DNA of 64,000 bases from Sphingomonas sp. ATCC 31555 (GCF_000282895.1 NZ_ALBQ01000014.1:124001-188000), one strand, 5' to 3'; shown: positions 25,181 to 34,702, counted from the first letter of the stretch. A program made the numbers and translations. Notes: a model not told the origin generated them from the sequence alone.

Positions 25181-26501
25181 GCCTCTGAAGATCGTCGCCT
25201 TCGTGCCTGCCAAGGGCAGCAGTGAGCGGGTGGCGGACAAGAACACCCGCATTCTGGATGGCGAACACTTGTTCAAGCGCAAGCTTGTTCAGGCGCTCGA
25301 CTGCACGGCGATCACCGAAGTGTGCCTGGACACCGAAAGCGCGGGCATCGCAGCGCTTGCGGACGACCTGCCGGTCACCTGGCTGCAACGCCCCGCCGAG
25401 CTGGCCAGCAACGCCACCGACGGGCATGCCATGTTCGCCTGGGAATGTTCGCAGCGCCCCGATGCGGATATCTGGATCCAGCTGCTCTGCACCGCGCCGT
25501 TCGTCACCGCCGAGACGATCGGCCGCGCGATCGAACGCCTGCTTGCCGATCCGGAGGCGGACAGCCTCGTCGCGGTCACGCGCGCCAAGCAATATTGCTG
25601 GACCGGGCAGGGCCCCGCCTATGGCACCGGCCGCATTCCCAACAGTGTCGAGCTGCCGGAAACGATCGTGGAGGCGATGAGCCTCTACATCGTCCGCCGC
25701 ACCGGCGAGGGCGCCGCCACGCGCCGCTTCGGCACCCGGCCGATCCTGTTCGATCTCGATCCGATCGAACAGATCGACATCAACCACCATCATGATCTGG
25801 TGATCGCAGAGACGGTCGCCGCAGGCTATCGCCAGGCGGAGGTGACGCGCTTCCGCGCGATGCTGCCGCACCTCTCTTCGCCGGTATTGTCGGATATCCT
25901 CAAGGAGCGCGGCCACCGCGTCGTCCTGCCCAAGGCGCTGCGCCCGACCAGCGGCGGCAAGTTCCTCGGTCGCGCCAAGACTGTCCAGCTCGGCGCGCTG
26001 CCGGAGCGGCCGGATCGCTCGCCCGATGGGCCGTGGAACGGCATCTATGGCGCGCTGCAATCCTATCGCTTCGTGCGGCCGGGCGACGTCATCATGGTCG
26101 CCACCGATCTGCCCGAATATGCCTATTTCGGCGATCTCAACGCCAATCTCGCGATCCGCTCGGGCGCGGTCGGCGCGGTGATCGACGGGGCGACACGCGA
26201 TACCGCCGATGTGCGCACGCTGGGGCTGCCCGTCTATGCCCGCGGCCAGACCTGCGACGACATCAAGTACGAAGGCACGCTGAAGGCAATGAACCGCCCG
26301 ATTGTTATGGGCGACGTCACCATCGCCAACGGCGATGTGGTATTTGCCGATGCGGATGGGATAGTGGCGGTCCCGCGGGCGCTGTGGCCCGAGATCGAGG
26401 AAGCCGCCTGGAACGTGCTGTCGAACGAGGCACGCATCCGGATGCAGGCGGCGCGCGGTCGCGACGTGGATGCGATCCTCGCCGAATGCGGGGCGTTTTG
26501 A
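25173..26501 (+). CDS. Fusion of a CMP-sugar (NeuA/KdsB-like) cytidylyltransferase and an RraA-like aldolase domain
   Basis: This is a 442-residue two-domain protein. Residues 1-225 resemble acylneuraminate/Kdo cytidylyltransferases: the nucleotide loop FVPAKGSSERVADKN (10-24), ELASNATDGHAMF, and LLCTAPFVTAETI. Residues about 230-440 resemble RraA and HMG/CHA class II aldolases. AYFGDLNANLAIRSG leads to VIDGATRDTAD, giving an exact D-x20-R-D-x2-D pattern, the metal/substrate signature reported for that family. LPVYARGQTCDD and VFADADGIVAVP also fit. Context (KpsF before, KdsA after) assigns the first domain to activating Kdo or another 3-deoxy-ulosonate as a CMP sugar. What the aldolase-type domain does is unknown. 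There is no KdsC-like phosphatase in the cassette. Confidence 0.85.
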   Translation: MAKPLKIVAFVPAKGSSERVADKNTRILDGEHLFKRKLVQALDCTAITEVCLDTESAGIAALADDLPVTWLQRPAELASNATDGHAMFAWECSQRPDADIWIQLLCTAPFVTAETIGRAIERLLADPEADSLVAVTRAKQYCWTGQGPAYGTGRIPNSVELPETIVEAMSLYIVRRTGEGAATRRFGTRPILFDLDPIEQIDINHHHDLVIAETVAAGYRQAEVTRFRAMLPHLSSPVLSDILKERGHRVVLPKALRPTSGGKFLGRAKTVQLGALPERPDRSPDGPWNGIYGALQSYRFVRPGDVIMVATDLPEYAYFGDLNANLAIRSGAVGAVIDGATRDTADVRTLGLPVYARGQTCDDIKYEGTLKAMNRPIVMGDVTIANGDVVFADADGIVAVPRALWPEIEEAAWNVLSNEARIRMQAARGRDVDAILAECGAF

Positions 26502-26512
26502 AGGATTTGAAG

Positions 26513-27334
26513 ATGAAGACGGTCAAGGTCGGTGCTCTTGAAATCGCCAACGACAAGCCGGTCGTGCTTGTCGCAGGCCCCTGTGCGATGGAAAGCCGCG
26601 AACACGCCTTCGAAATGGCCGAGGCGCTGACCGATCTCTGCGCCGATCTCGGCATCGGCTTCATCTACAAGAGCTCGTTCGACAAGGGGAACCGCACCTC
26701 GATCGACGCGCCGCGCGGCATCGGCATGAGCGCGGCGCTCCAGGTCTTCGCCGATCTGAAGGCGAAGTTCGGCTGCCCGGTGCTGACCGACGTGCACGAT
26801 GCCGGCCAGTGCGCGCCGGTTGCGGAAGCAGTCGACGTGCTCCAGATCCCCGCCTTTCTCTGCCGCCAGACCGACCTGCTCGTCGCCGCCGCCCAGACCG
26901 GCCGTGCGATCAACGTCAAGAAGGGCCAGTTCCTCGCGCCCTGGGACATGAAGAACGTCGCGAAGAAGCTCGCGTCCTCGGGCAACGAGAACATCATCCT
27001 GTGCGAGCGCGGCGCCAGTTTCGGCTACAACACGCTGGTCAGTGACATGCGCGCGCTGCCGATCATGGCGCAGACCGGCTATCCGGTGATGTTCGATGCC
27101 ACCCATTCGGTGCAGCAGCCGGGCGGGCAGGGCACCAGTTCGGGTGGTCAGCGCGAATTCGTACCGGCGCTCGCCCGCGCTGCTGTCGCCGTGGGCGTCG
27201 CGGCGGTGTTCATCGAAACCCATGAAAAGCCGGACACCGCGCCCAGCGACGGCCCGAACATGGTGCCGCTCGCGGAAATGCCGGCGTTGCTTGCCCGGCT
27301 GAAGGCGTTCGACGCCCTCGCCAAGGCGGGCTGA
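26513..27334 (+). CDS. kdsA: 3-deoxy-8-phosphooctulonate synthase (Kdo-8-phosphate synthase)
   Basis: This 273-residue TIM-barrel protein condenses arabinose 5-phosphate with phosphoenolpyruvate. Motifs are VAGPCAMESREHA, IYKSSFDKGNRTS, DAPRGIGM, LTDVHDA, QIPAFLCRQTDLL and FDATHSVQQPGG. The Cys at position 24 in AGPCAMES places it with the metal-dependent class, which has Cys where the metal-free class has Asn. The ATG at 26513 follows AAGGATTTGAAG and begins 11 bp after the fusion gene. The longer upstream frame is the fusion gene read in another phase. It is the last gene of the cassette and convergent with holA. Confidence 0.95.
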   Translation: MKTVKVGALEIANDKPVVLVAGPCAMESREHAFEMAEALTDLCADLGIGFIYKSSFDKGNRTSIDAPRGIGMSAALQVFADLKAKFGCPVLTDVHDAGQCAPVAEAVDVLQIPAFLCRQTDLLVAAAQTGRAINVKKGQFLAPWDMKNVAKKLASSGNENIILCERGASFGYNTLVSDMRALPIMAQTGYPVMFDATHSVQQPGGQGTSSGGQREFVPALARAAVAVGVAAVFIETHEKPDTAPSDGPNMVPLAEMPALLARLKAFDALAKAG

Positions 27335-27339
27335 GGCCC

Positions 27340-28362
27340 CTAGCCCTTCGCCCGTGCCGCGGCGCGGGCGATGGCGACGCATTCCACTTCGGCCAGCAAT
27401 TCCCCGGCACTGCCGCTGCGCATCATCGCACGCTCGGCCAGCCTGACCCGTTCGATCGCCCGCGCGATCTGGGGGGCGGACCAGCGGCGGAGCGCGCGGC
27501 CGGTGGCGGGGCGTTCCTTGAAGAACACGCGGTGGCGCTCCATCGCGTCGTCGACGCTGGCGCCCTGGTCCATCTCGGCGCGCAACTCGGCCAGCGTCAT
27601 CAATCGGCGGACCAGCTGCCGCATCAGCGGGATCGCCGATCCGCCGCTTTCGCCCATCTTGGCCAGTTCCTCGCCGACTTCCGCCACGCGTCCGTCGAGC
27701 ACCGCCTCGATCGCCCCGAACAGCTCGCCTTCGCCCAGATCGGCGCCGATCGCGTCCAGCGCCGTACCGTCGGCGTCGCGCGGATGTTCGGGATCGGCGT
27801 CGAGAAACAGCGCCAGCTTCTCGATCTCGCGCGTCAGGATTGCGCGGTCGCCATTGGCGGCGCTCGCCATCCGATGCGGCACGTCGCCGGTCAGGCGCAG
27901 CCCGTGCTCGCGCGCAATCGTGCCCGCCAGCTGCGCCGCGCCCGCGCCTTCGGGAACATAGCAGGCGAAGGCCATGGCGCTGGGCGCGGCGATCGCCGCC
28001 TTCACCAGCTTGCCGCTGGTCTTCAGGTTCGGGCCGATCGCCACCACCGGATTGCCCGCGCGCTCGGCGCCGAGCAGCAGCGCCACTGCTTCGGCCGCGC
28101 CTTCCTCGATACCCTGCACGCGAATGTACCGCGCACCGCCGAACAGCGAGAGTGACGCAGCTTCGTCGGCGAGTAGCCCGGGCTGGTCGCGCAGCGCCTT
28201 CATGTCGATGTCGATTCGCTCCGCCTCCGGGCCCAGCGCCTTGCCGAGCCGCGCCGCCAGATCGGCCGCGCCGGCCTCGTCAGGGCCATGGAGCAGGTAC
28301 AGCCGGATGTCCGGCTTTGGCGCCTCTACCGCCGCGCGGATTTGGCCCGCATTGGCCTTCAT
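27340..28362 (-). CDS. holA: DNA polymerase III subunit delta
   Basis: This 340-residue protein matches HolA: the start [39 protein letters not shown], where delta has a non-functional P-loop-like region, then SLFGGARYIRV and DRAILTREIEKLALF. A C-terminal domain carries AIPLMRQLVRRLMTL and FKERPATGRALRRW. Delta opens the beta sliding clamp within the clamp-loader complex. The start overlaps the lptE stop by 4 nt, continuing the leuS-lptE-holA unit. In many alphaproteobacteria this unit lies close to parB; here about 24 kb separates them. Confidence 0.92.
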   Translation of the reverse strand: MKANAGQIRAAVEAPKPDIRLYLLHGPDEAGAADLAARLGKALGPEAERIDIDMKALRDQPGLLADEAASLSLFGGARYIRVQGIEEGAAEAVALLLGAERAGNPVVAIGPNLKTSGKLVKAAIAAPSAMAFACYVPEGAGAAQLAGTIAREHGLRLTGDVPHRMASAANGDRAILTREIEKLALFLDADPEHPRDADGTALDAIGADLGEGELFGAIEAVLDGRVAEVGEELAKMGESGGSAIPLMRQLVRRLMTLAELRAEMDQGASVDDAMERHRVFFKERPATGRALRRWSAPQIARAIERVRLAERAMMRSGSAGELLAEVECVAIARAAARAKG

Positions 28363-28865
28363 TGCGCCGGCGGGGTGCCGCCATTGCGCACATAGCGGGC
28401 GATGCGCGCTACGATCTGGTCTGCGACGATGCCGGAAAGCCGCTCCAGCGCACTCTTCTCGGCTGCGATCGTCGCATATTCGGATCCGACCACGTCGATG
28501 CCGGCATCCGATCCGGCGGTGGCGTCGAGCACCACCTGGCCGTTCCGCACGTCGATCAACTGGTAGCGCGCGCGCAGCGTCCGCCGCTCGCGCGACACCG
28601 AATCGTCGCGCCGCACGCCCAGCCCGATGATCCGGTCGTCGAGCCGCACTTCAAGGCGATAGGCTGCGGCGGTGCCGCGATTATCCAGCCGGTCCTTCAG
28701 CGCGTTCGTCACCAGCCAGCCGGACTGGCCCTCGATCGGGGCGACTTCCACTGCCGCCAGCGTCGAGGCGACCGTGCCTCCGCTGCCCCCCTGGTACATC
28801 GGATGCAGCCCGCACGCGGAGAGCGCCAGGGCAAGGGGAGCGAGCAGGGCAGGGGCCTTTGTCAT
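28359..28865 (-). CDS. lptE: LptE-type outer-membrane assembly lipoprotein
   Basis: This 168-residue lipoprotein has a short signal and lipobox ([13 protein letters not shown]). [10 protein letters not shown] and a beta-rich body follow with [29 protein letters not shown] and a C-terminal helix [13 protein letters not shown]. These, and its place between leuS and holA, are typical of alphaproteobacterial LptE, which plugs the LptD barrel during lipopolysaccharide insertion. Sphingomonads are known for glycosphingolipid instead of LPS, so the cargo here is an open question. The start at 28865 overlaps the leuS stop (ATGA). The longer frame lies over leuS. Confidence 0.85.
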   Translation of the reverse strand: MTKAPALLAPLALALSACGLHPMYQGGSGGTVASTLAAVEVAPIEGQSGWLVTNALKDRLDNRGTAAAYRLEVRLDDRIIGLGVRRDDSVSRERRTLRARYQLIDVRNGQVVLDATAGSDAGIDVVGSEYATIAAEKSALERLSGIVADQIVARIARYVRNGGTPPAQ

Positions 28866-31393
28866 GCGACGATGTTCACCAATCGATCGGGCACCACGAT
28901 GATCTTGCGCGGCGCGTTGCCTTCGAGCAGCCGAACGATCTTGTCCGACGCAAGTGCCGCGGCCTCGACGACGTCCTTGGCGGCGCCCTTCGGCATGACC
29001 AGCGTGTCGCGCAGCTTGCCGTTGACCTGCACCGCGATCGTCACTTCGTCGTCGATCAGCAGCGCCGGATCGACCGCCGGCCATTCGGCGTCGGCGATCA
29101 TGCCGGTCTCGCCCATCGCGGCCCAGGCCTCTTCGGCGATGTGCGGGACCATCGGCGCAACGATGCGGACCAGCGTGCGGATCGCGGCGGTGCGCGAGGC
29201 GGAGGGCTTGGCCTTCTCGATCGCCGCGGTCAGCTCGTAGAGCTTGGCGACGGCCTTGTTGAAGGTCAGCGCCTCGATGTCCTCGGCGACACCGGCGATG
29301 GTGCGGTGGAGCTTGCGGTCGAGATCCTTGTCCTCGCCCTCAGCGGCTTCCAGGCCGTCGAACAGGCGCCACAAGCGGTTGACGAAGCGCCAGGCGCCTT
29401 CGATGCCGCTCTCGCTCCACTCCAGGTCGCGCTCGGGCGGGCTGTCGGAGAGCACGAACCAGCGGGTCGCGTCGGCGCCATACTGGTCGACGATCTCGGT
29501 CGGATCGACGGTGTTCTTCTTCGACTTCGACATCTTCTCGACGCGGCCGACGATGACCTCGGCGCCGGTGTCGGTCAGATAGGCCGATCCGTCGGCGCGG
29601 AATGAGACCTGGGACGGCTCGAAATAGACCTTCCGCTCCAGCCCCTCATGCTCTTCGAGCTGATAATAGCTGGCGTGGGTGACCATGCCCTGGGTGAACA
29701 GTCCCGCGAACGGCTCGGCCACGTCGATGCGGCCGATATGGCGCAGCGCGCGGGTGAAGAAGCGCGCGTAGAGCAGGTGCAGGATCGCATGCTCGACGCC
29801 ACCGATATACTGGCCGACCGGCAGCCACTGCTCTGCCACCGCCTTGTCGAAAGGCTGGTCGCTCGGCTGGCTGGCGAAACGCAGGAAATACCAGCTCGAA
29901 TCGACGAAGGTGTCGAGCGTGTCGGTCTCGCGCCGCGCGGGCTTGCCGCATTTCGGGCAATCGACATGCTTCCACGTCGCGTGGCGGTCGAGCGGGTTGC
30001 CGGGGACGTCGAACGACACGTCTTCGGGCAGCGTGACCGGCAGCTGTTCCTTCGGCACGCCGACGGGGCCGCAATCCTCGCAATGGATGATCGGGATCGG
30101 GGTGCCCCAATAGCGCTGGCGGCTGACGCCCCAGTCGCGCAGGCGCCACACGGTGCTGCCGGTGCCCCAATTGCCTTCCTCGGCGCGGCGGATCACTTCG
30201 CGCTTGGCATCGACCACGTCGAGACCGTCGAGGAAGTGCGAGTTCACCAGCGTGCCGGGGCCGGTATAGGCCTCGGTGCCGTCGAACGCAGGCGCGGTCT
30301 TGTCGCCTTCGGAGACGACGCGACGGATCGGCAGCGCGTACTTGGTCGCGAATTCGAAGTCGCGCTGATCATGCGCCGGCACGCCGAACACCGCGCCGGT
30401 GCCATAGTCCATCAGCACGAAGTTCGCGATATAGACCGGCACCTGCCAGCTCGCGTCGAACGGATGCTGCGCGGTGAGCCCGGTGTTCCAGCCGAGTTTT
30501 TCCTGCGTCTCCAGCTCGGCCGCGGTGGTGCCGCCCTGCTTGCAGCGCTCGATGAACGCCTGCACTTGCGGGTCGCCCGCGGCGAGCGCTTGCGCGATCG
30601 GGTGGTCCGCCGCGATCGCGACGAAGCTCGCGCCGAAGATCGTGTCCGGCCGCGTGGTGTAGACGGTCAGCCCTTCGCCGTTGGACAGGCTCCAGGTGAA
30701 CTGCAGGCCTTCCGACTTGCCGATCCAGTTTTCCTGCATCAGCTTCACCTTGTCCGGCCAATGCTCGAGGCCCTTCAGCCCTTCGAGCAGGTCGTCGGCG
30801 AAATCGGTGATCTTGAGGAACCACTGGTTGAGCTTGCGCCGCTCGACCAGCGCGCCCGAGCGCCAGCCGCGCCCGTCGATCACCTGCTCGTTGGCGAGCA
30901 CGGTCATGTCGACCGGGTCCCAGTTGACCGCGCTTTCCTTGCGATAGACCAGCCCGGCTTCGTACAGGTCGAGGAACAGCGCCTGTTCCTGGCCGTAATA
31001 GTCGGGCTCGCAGGTGGCGATCTCGCGCGTCCAGTCGAGCGCGAAGCCGAGGCGCTTGAGCTGCGCCTTCATCGTCGCGATGTTCTGGCGGGTCCAGGCG
31101 CCGGGATGGACCTTCTTTTCCATCGCGGCATTTTCGGCGGGCATGCCGAAGGCGTCCCAGCCCATCGGATGGAGCACTTCCATGCCCTTCATCCGGCGGA
31201 AGCGCGCCAGCACGTCGCCCATCGTGTAGTTGCGCACATGGCCCATATGGATGCGCCCCGAGGGATAGGGGAACATCTCGAGCACATAGGACTTCGGCTT
31301 GGGCGAATCGTCGCGGGCGGCGAAGGTGCGGTTTTCCTCCCACGCCTTCTGCCACGCCGCGTCCGCCTTCAAGGGATTGAAGCGAGACGCCAT
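28862..31393 (-). CDS. leuS: Leucyl-tRNA synthetase
   Basis: This 843-residue class I synthetase has the HIGH-type motif HMGH (residues 49-52) in [15 protein letters not shown], a large CP1 editing domain ([29 protein letters not shown]), and KMSKS at residues 620-624. The LeuRS anticodon/C-terminal region ([16 protein letters not shown]) closes it. It charges tRNA-Leu. The length is normal. It is followed by lptE with a 4-nt overlap and preceded by a DUF3576 lipoprotein 13 bp upstream, forming the DUF3576-leuS-lptE-holA operon. Confidence 0.97.
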   Translation of the reverse strand: MASRFNPLKADAAWQKAWEENRTFAARDDSPKPKSYVLEMFPYPSGRIHMGHVRNYTMGDVLARFRRMKGMEVLHPMGWDAFGMPAENAAMEKKVHPGAWTRQNIATMKAQLKRLGFALDWTREIATCEPDYYGQEQALFLDLYEAGLVYRKESAVNWDPVDMTVLANEQVIDGRGWRSGALVERRKLNQWFLKITDFADDLLEGLKGLEHWPDKVKLMQENWIGKSEGLQFTWSLSNGEGLTVYTTRPDTIFGASFVAIAADHPIAQALAAGDPQVQAFIERCKQGGTTAAELETQEKLGWNTGLTAQHPFDASWQVPVYIANFVLMDYGTGAVFGVPAHDQRDFEFATKYALPIRRVVSEGDKTAPAFDGTEAYTGPGTLVNSHFLDGLDVVDAKREVIRRAEEGNWGTGSTVWRLRDWGVSRQRYWGTPIPIIHCEDCGPVGVPKEQLPVTLPEDVSFDVPGNPLDRHATWKHVDCPKCGKPARRETDTLDTFVDSSWYFLRFASQPSDQPFDKAVAEQWLPVGQYIGGVEHAILHLLYARFFTRALRHIGRIDVAEPFAGLFTQGMVTHASYYQLEEHEGLERKVYFEPSQVSFRADGSAYLTDTGAEVIVGRVEKMSKSKKNTVDPTEIVDQYGADATRWFVLSDSPPERDLEWSESGIEGAWRFVNRLWRLFDGLEAAEGEDKDLDRKLHRTIAGVAEDIEALTFNKAVAKLYELTAAIEKAKPSASRTAAIRTLVRIVAPMVPHIAEEAWAAMGETGMIADAEWPAVDPALLIDDEVTIAVQVNGKLRDTLVMPKGAAKDVVEAAALASDKIVRLLEGNAPRKIIVVPDRLVNIVA

Positions 31394-31406
31394 GATGGGA
31401 TTCCGA

Positions 31407-31841
31407 TTAGTTGGTCGCGACGGCCGCGCGGCGCAGGTCGCGTGCGCGGGTCAGGATGATGTCCTCGAGCTTCTGGACGGTGGCTGCCTGCACGGGGGCC
31501 GAGACCCAGGCGCCGTTGCGGTTCACTTCGCGCAGCGCCGCGACCCGCAGCGCATCGGCGCGCAGATCCTGGTCCAGCACGGTCACCGTCACCTTCATCC
31601 GTTCGGTCGGGACGTTGGGGTTCACATACCAGTCGGTGACGATCACGCCGCCGTTCGAATCGGTCTGGAGCAGCGGCATGAAGCTCAGCGTGTCGAGGCT
31701 GGCACGCCAAAGATAAGCGTTGACGCCGATGGTGGTGACCTTGGACGCCGCCAGATCGGCTTGCGGGCGCCCCTTGCCACCGCAGGCGGAGACGGAAACA
31801 GCGAGCGACCCCAGGATCGCAAAGCGCAACAGGCGGTTCAT
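31407..31841 (-). CDS. DUF3576 lipoprotein
   Basis: This 144-residue protein has a lipoprotein signal ([16 protein letters not shown]). [40 protein letters not shown] is the hallmark of DUF3576, followed by a C-terminal helix ([17 protein letters not shown]). Function is unknown. The family is conserved upstream of leuS in alphaproteobacteria, which suggests an envelope role tied to the LptE gene downstream. The ATG at 31841 was chosen because the lipobox follows it at the right distance. Confidence 0.88.
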   Translation of the reverse strand: MNRLLRFAILGSLAVSVSACGGKGRPQADLAASKVTTIGVNAYLWRASLDTLSFMPLLQTDSNGGVIVTDWYVNPNVPTERMKVTVTVLDQDLRADALRVAALREVNRNGAWVSAPVQAATVQKLEDIILTRARDLRRAAVATN

Positions 31842-32049
31842 GGACGTCGTACTTCCTACCGGGCAAGGGAATGAGTGCGAGCATCTATAGGGTGTGATGT
31901 GGCGGGAGCAAGGCGCGACGCGACGGGCACCGTTGGACGATTTCTGCTTGAATCTGTGGGTATGCTGCAACACTTGGCGGAAAATCGCTGTCACCGGTGG
32001 AACGTCGGCTTCGTTTCGTGGTACGGGCACCCATAAGAGAGGAATGCAG

Positions 32050-32778
32050 ATGCGTTTGGTTCGCTGGATGACGGGACTTGGGGTGGGGGCGCTTTGCGTC
32101 GCCGGCCTCGCCGTGTCTCCGGCGCTTCAGGCGCAAGAACGAGACCGCCTGGCAAGGGCTGCCGTTCGTTCCACGCCGCTGACGCTGAATGGCGCCGGTG
32201 GTTTCACGCCCGCCGCGGCCGATCCGAAGCTGGCTGCCGTGCTCGCGCGCAGCGGCCTCGCCGATTCGGGTTTCCGCTTCACTCCGGCCGATTCGCGTAC
32301 CGGTTCAAATCGTGCGCTGATGGTCGCTGTCCGCGCCCGCTCGACGCGCGCGGTCGAAGTCGACAGCCGGATCCCCGCCGCCAAGCCCAGCGCCGTCAGT
32401 CTCGCTCCGATCGCCTATAATCTGGGCGTCTCGGTAGGTTGGCGCCGTGTCGCCCTGTCCGGGGATGTCACGCGCGTCGATCTCGTCGACCAGCCGGGCA
32501 GCCGCGAGCGCAAGGAAGTTGGCGTCAGCTACAGCGGCAAGCGCGTGAGTGGCCGGATCGCGGCGATCGACGATCGGCCGCTGGTGCAGGCGCCCGTGCT
32601 GATCGGCGAGAAGCCGAGCTATGCGCTCGATCTCGGTGGATCCTATTCGGTGTCGCGTAACCTCGCGCTGACGGCCGGCGTTCGGTACAAGAGCGAGCGC
32701 GATCGCCTGCAGCAGCTGACGAACGACAATCGCCGCGACAGCCAGGCGATCTATATCGGCACCGCCTTCCGCTTCTGA
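32050..32778 (+). CDS. Small outer-membrane beta-barrel protein, unknown function
   Basis: This 242-residue protein has a signal peptide (MTGLGVGALCVAGLAVSPALQAQ). The mature region is rich in alternating beta strands in its last 110 residues (LGVSVGWRRVALSGDV, YALDLGGSYSVSRNLALTAGVRY) and ends AIYIGTAFRF, with a terminal Phe as in outer-membrane barrels. The N-terminal half is lower in predicted strand. No family name can be given with confidence; similar proteins occur beside leuS in sphingomonads. The ATG at 32050 is placed 7 bases after AGAGGA. Confidence 0.7.
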   Translation: MRLVRWMTGLGVGALCVAGLAVSPALQAQERDRLARAAVRSTPLTLNGAGGFTPAAADPKLAAVLARSGLADSGFRFTPADSRTGSNRALMVAVRARSTRAVEVDSRIPAAKPSAVSLAPIAYNLGVSVGWRRVALSGDVTRVDLVDQPGSRERKEVGVSYSGKRVSGRIAAIDDRPLVQAPVLIGEKPSYALDLGGSYSVSRNLALTAGVRYKSERDRLQQLTNDNRRDSQAIYIGTAFRF

Positions 32779-32783
32779 TCGGT

Positions 32784-33314
32784 TCAGGCCGGCGCCCACG
32801 CGTCGATCGCCGCCCATCCGCGAATTCCAAACGGCTGCAGGCGTTTCGCCCGCGCCGCGTTCATTCCTCCAAGCGCGATCACCGGCCTGTCTAGCCCGCG
32901 CACCAGCAGGCCGAATCGCACCGGGCCTAGCGCCGCCGCGCCTGGGTGCGAACGTGTCGGAAAGGCGGGGGAAACGAGCAGCGCGTCCGCGCCCGCCCGG
33001 ATCGCCGCCACCGCTTCGCGCCGCGAGTGCACCGGCCAGGTCGTCAGTCCGCGCCCGCGCCGGCCGTGCGTGCCCGCCTCGCCGCGCATCGGATGCGCCC
33101 CGGCGCGCAGCAGCACCAGCCTGCGCCGCCGCGCTACCTGCGCGATCCGCGCGAACAGGGCGCGTCGCTGGTCCAGGGGCAGCTGATAATGACGGAAGAT
33201 GATGCCGCTGCCGCGCGGCAGCCGCTCCAGCGCATCCCATAGCCCGTCGCCCAAGCGAGGGTCGGTCATCAGCCACAGGCGCGGGATTGGGGGGTGGCGG
33301 GTCGGCATCACCAT
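32784..33314 (-). CDS. Thiamine-phosphate synthase-like (ThiE/TenI) protein
   Basis: This protein of about 176 residues has a TIM-barrel half resembling ThiE/TenI: PRLWLMTDPRLGD at the start, GSGIIFRHYQLP, and HSRREAVAAIRAGADALLVSPAFPTRSHPGA. The last is the variant of the ThiE SPvF.T.SHPg segment. RPVIALGGMNAARA is the phosphate-binding end. The catalytic diphosphate-binding Lys and Asp residues of true ThiE are not clearly present, so it may be a TenI-like or repurposed paralogue. The start is uncertain (33314, 33308 or 33332). It is divergent from yggS with almost no intergenic space. Confidence 0.65.
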   Translation of the reverse strand: MVMPTRHPPIPRLWLMTDPRLGDGLWDALERLPRGSGIIFRHYQLPLDQRRALFARIAQVARRRRLVLLRAGAHPMRGEAGTHGRRGRGLTTWPVHSRREAVAAIRAGADALLVSPAFPTRSHPGAAALGPVRFGLLVRGLDRPVIALGGMNAARAKRLQPFGIRGWAAIDAWAPA

Positions 33315-33330
33315 GCCTATAGCCCGCCCC

Positions 33331-33999
33331 ATGCTTCAAGACGATGCCAGCCAGCGGCTCGCCGCGGTGCAGACCGCGATCGCCCGCGCCGCCAAGATCG
33401 CCGGCCGCCAGCCTGCCGACATCACCCTCATCGCCGTTTCCAAGACGCGCGACGCCGCGACGATCCAGCCGCTGATCGATGCCGGGCAGCGCGTGTTCGG
33501 CGAGAACCGCGTACAGGAAGCACAGGGCAAGTGGCCGCAGTTGCGCGAGACAACTTCCGGCATTGAACTGCACCTGGTCGGCCAGCTCCAGTCGAACAAG
33601 GCAGACGAAGCCGTTGCCCTGTTCGACGCGATCCACGGCGTCGACCGGCCGTCGCTGGTGGCGGCGCTGGCCAAGGCGATGGACAAGACGGATCGCCGCC
33701 CGGCCTGCTTCCTCCAGGTCAATATCGGCGACGAGCCGCAAAAGGGCGGCTGCCCGGTTGCCGATCTGCCCGCGCTGCTCGGCGAGGCAAAGACCGCCAG
33801 CCTGCCGGTCGCCGGCCTGATGTGCGTGCCGCCTGCGGGTCTGGAAGCCGCCCCCTATTTCGCGCTGCTCGCCAAGCTGGCGCGCGACCACGGGCTGGGC
33901 GGGCTCAGCATGGGCATGTCGAGCGACTACGAAACCGCGGTGACGCTCGGCGCCACCCATATCCGCGTCGGCACGGCGCTGTTCGGAGACCGCGCATGA
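33331..33999 (+). CDS. YggS-family pyridoxal phosphate homeostasis protein
   Basis: This 222-residue protein of the YggS/PROSC fold binds PLP: LIAVSKTRDAATIQPLIDAGQRVFGENRVQEA, LHLVGQLQSNKADEA, then GLMCVPPAG and GLSMGMSSDYETAVTLGATHIRVGTALFG. The lysine in AVSKT is the PLP attachment site. It keeps PLP pools balanced and has no known enzymatic activity. The ATG at 33331 was chosen by alignment with the usual YggS start. The stop overlaps the next ATG (ATGA), coupling it to a HAD phosphatase. Confidence 0.93.
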   Translation: MLQDDASQRLAAVQTAIARAAKIAGRQPADITLIAVSKTRDAATIQPLIDAGQRVFGENRVQEAQGKWPQLRETTSGIELHLVGQLQSNKADEAVALFDAIHGVDRPSLVAALAKAMDKTDRRPACFLQVNIGDEPQKGGCPVADLPALLGEAKTASLPVAGLMCVPPAGLEAAPYFALLAKLARDHGLGGLSMGMSSDYETAVTLGATHIRVGTALFGDRA

Positions 34000-34694
34000 A
34001 CGAGATGACTCGCCTGCCCACCACGATCCCTGTGCGCTTCGCCGGCCTCATCTTTGACTTCGACGGGGTGCTGCTGGAGAGCGAATATGCCGGCAACAAG
34101 CAGATCGCCGACTATCTGACCAGCATCGGCCATCCGACCACGCCCGAACATTCGATGGCGAACTTCATGGGGCTGGCGGGACATGATTTCCTCGCCGCGA
34201 TCGAGAACTGGATCGGCCGCGCGATCCCCGAGGGCTTCCATGAGGCCCGTGCGGAGGAAGATGCCCGCGCCTTGGCGGAGGGGCTGCCGGCGGTGGCCGG
34301 TGCGCTGCGCTTCCTCGAGAGCCTGCCCAAGGATCTGCCCAAGGCGATCGCCTCGTCGAGCCCAAGCCACTGGCTCGACACGCATCTCCGCCATCTCGGC
34401 GTCCGCGATCTGTTCGGCGACAAGCTGTTCAGCGGCCGCGAGCATGTTGCCAACGGCAAGCCGGCACCCGATCTCTACCTCCACGCTGCCGCCGCGCTGG
34501 GCGTGCCGATCGAGGATTGCGTGATCCTCGAGGATTCGCCGGTTGGCGTGACGGGCGCCGTCGCCTCGGGCGCGACGGTGATCGGGCTATGTGCGGGCGC
34601 GCACTGCGCGGCCGATCACGGCGAGCGGCTCAAGGCGCTGGGCGTGCAGCACATCGCCCATGATTTCGACGAGGTCGCCCGGCTGATCGGCTGA
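33996..34694 (+). CDS. HAD-superfamily phosphatase (beta-phosphoglucomutase-like)
   Basis: This 232-residue HAD subfamily IA hydrolase has motif I FDFDGVLLESE with nucleophile and acid Asp, a helical cap (GLAGHDFLAAIENWIG), motif II in AIASSSPSHWL, motif III Lys in ANGKPAPDLY, and motif IV VILEDSPVGVTGAVASGATVIGL. Such enzymes dephosphorylate or isomerize small phosphometabolites; the exact substrate is unknown. It is translationally coupled to yggS. A strong hairpin follows its stop. Confidence 0.88.
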   Translation: MNEMTRLPTTIPVRFAGLIFDFDGVLLESEYAGNKQIADYLTSIGHPTTPEHSMANFMGLAGHDFLAAIENWIGRAIPEGFHEARAEEDARALAEGLPAVAGALRFLESLPKDLPKAIASSSPSHWLDTHLRHLGVRDLFGDKLFSGREHVANGKPAPDLYLHAAAALGVPIEDCVILEDSPVGVTGAVASGATVIGLCAGAHCAADHGERLKALGVQHIAHDFDEVARLIG

Positions 34695-34702
34695 CGGCCT
34701 TG

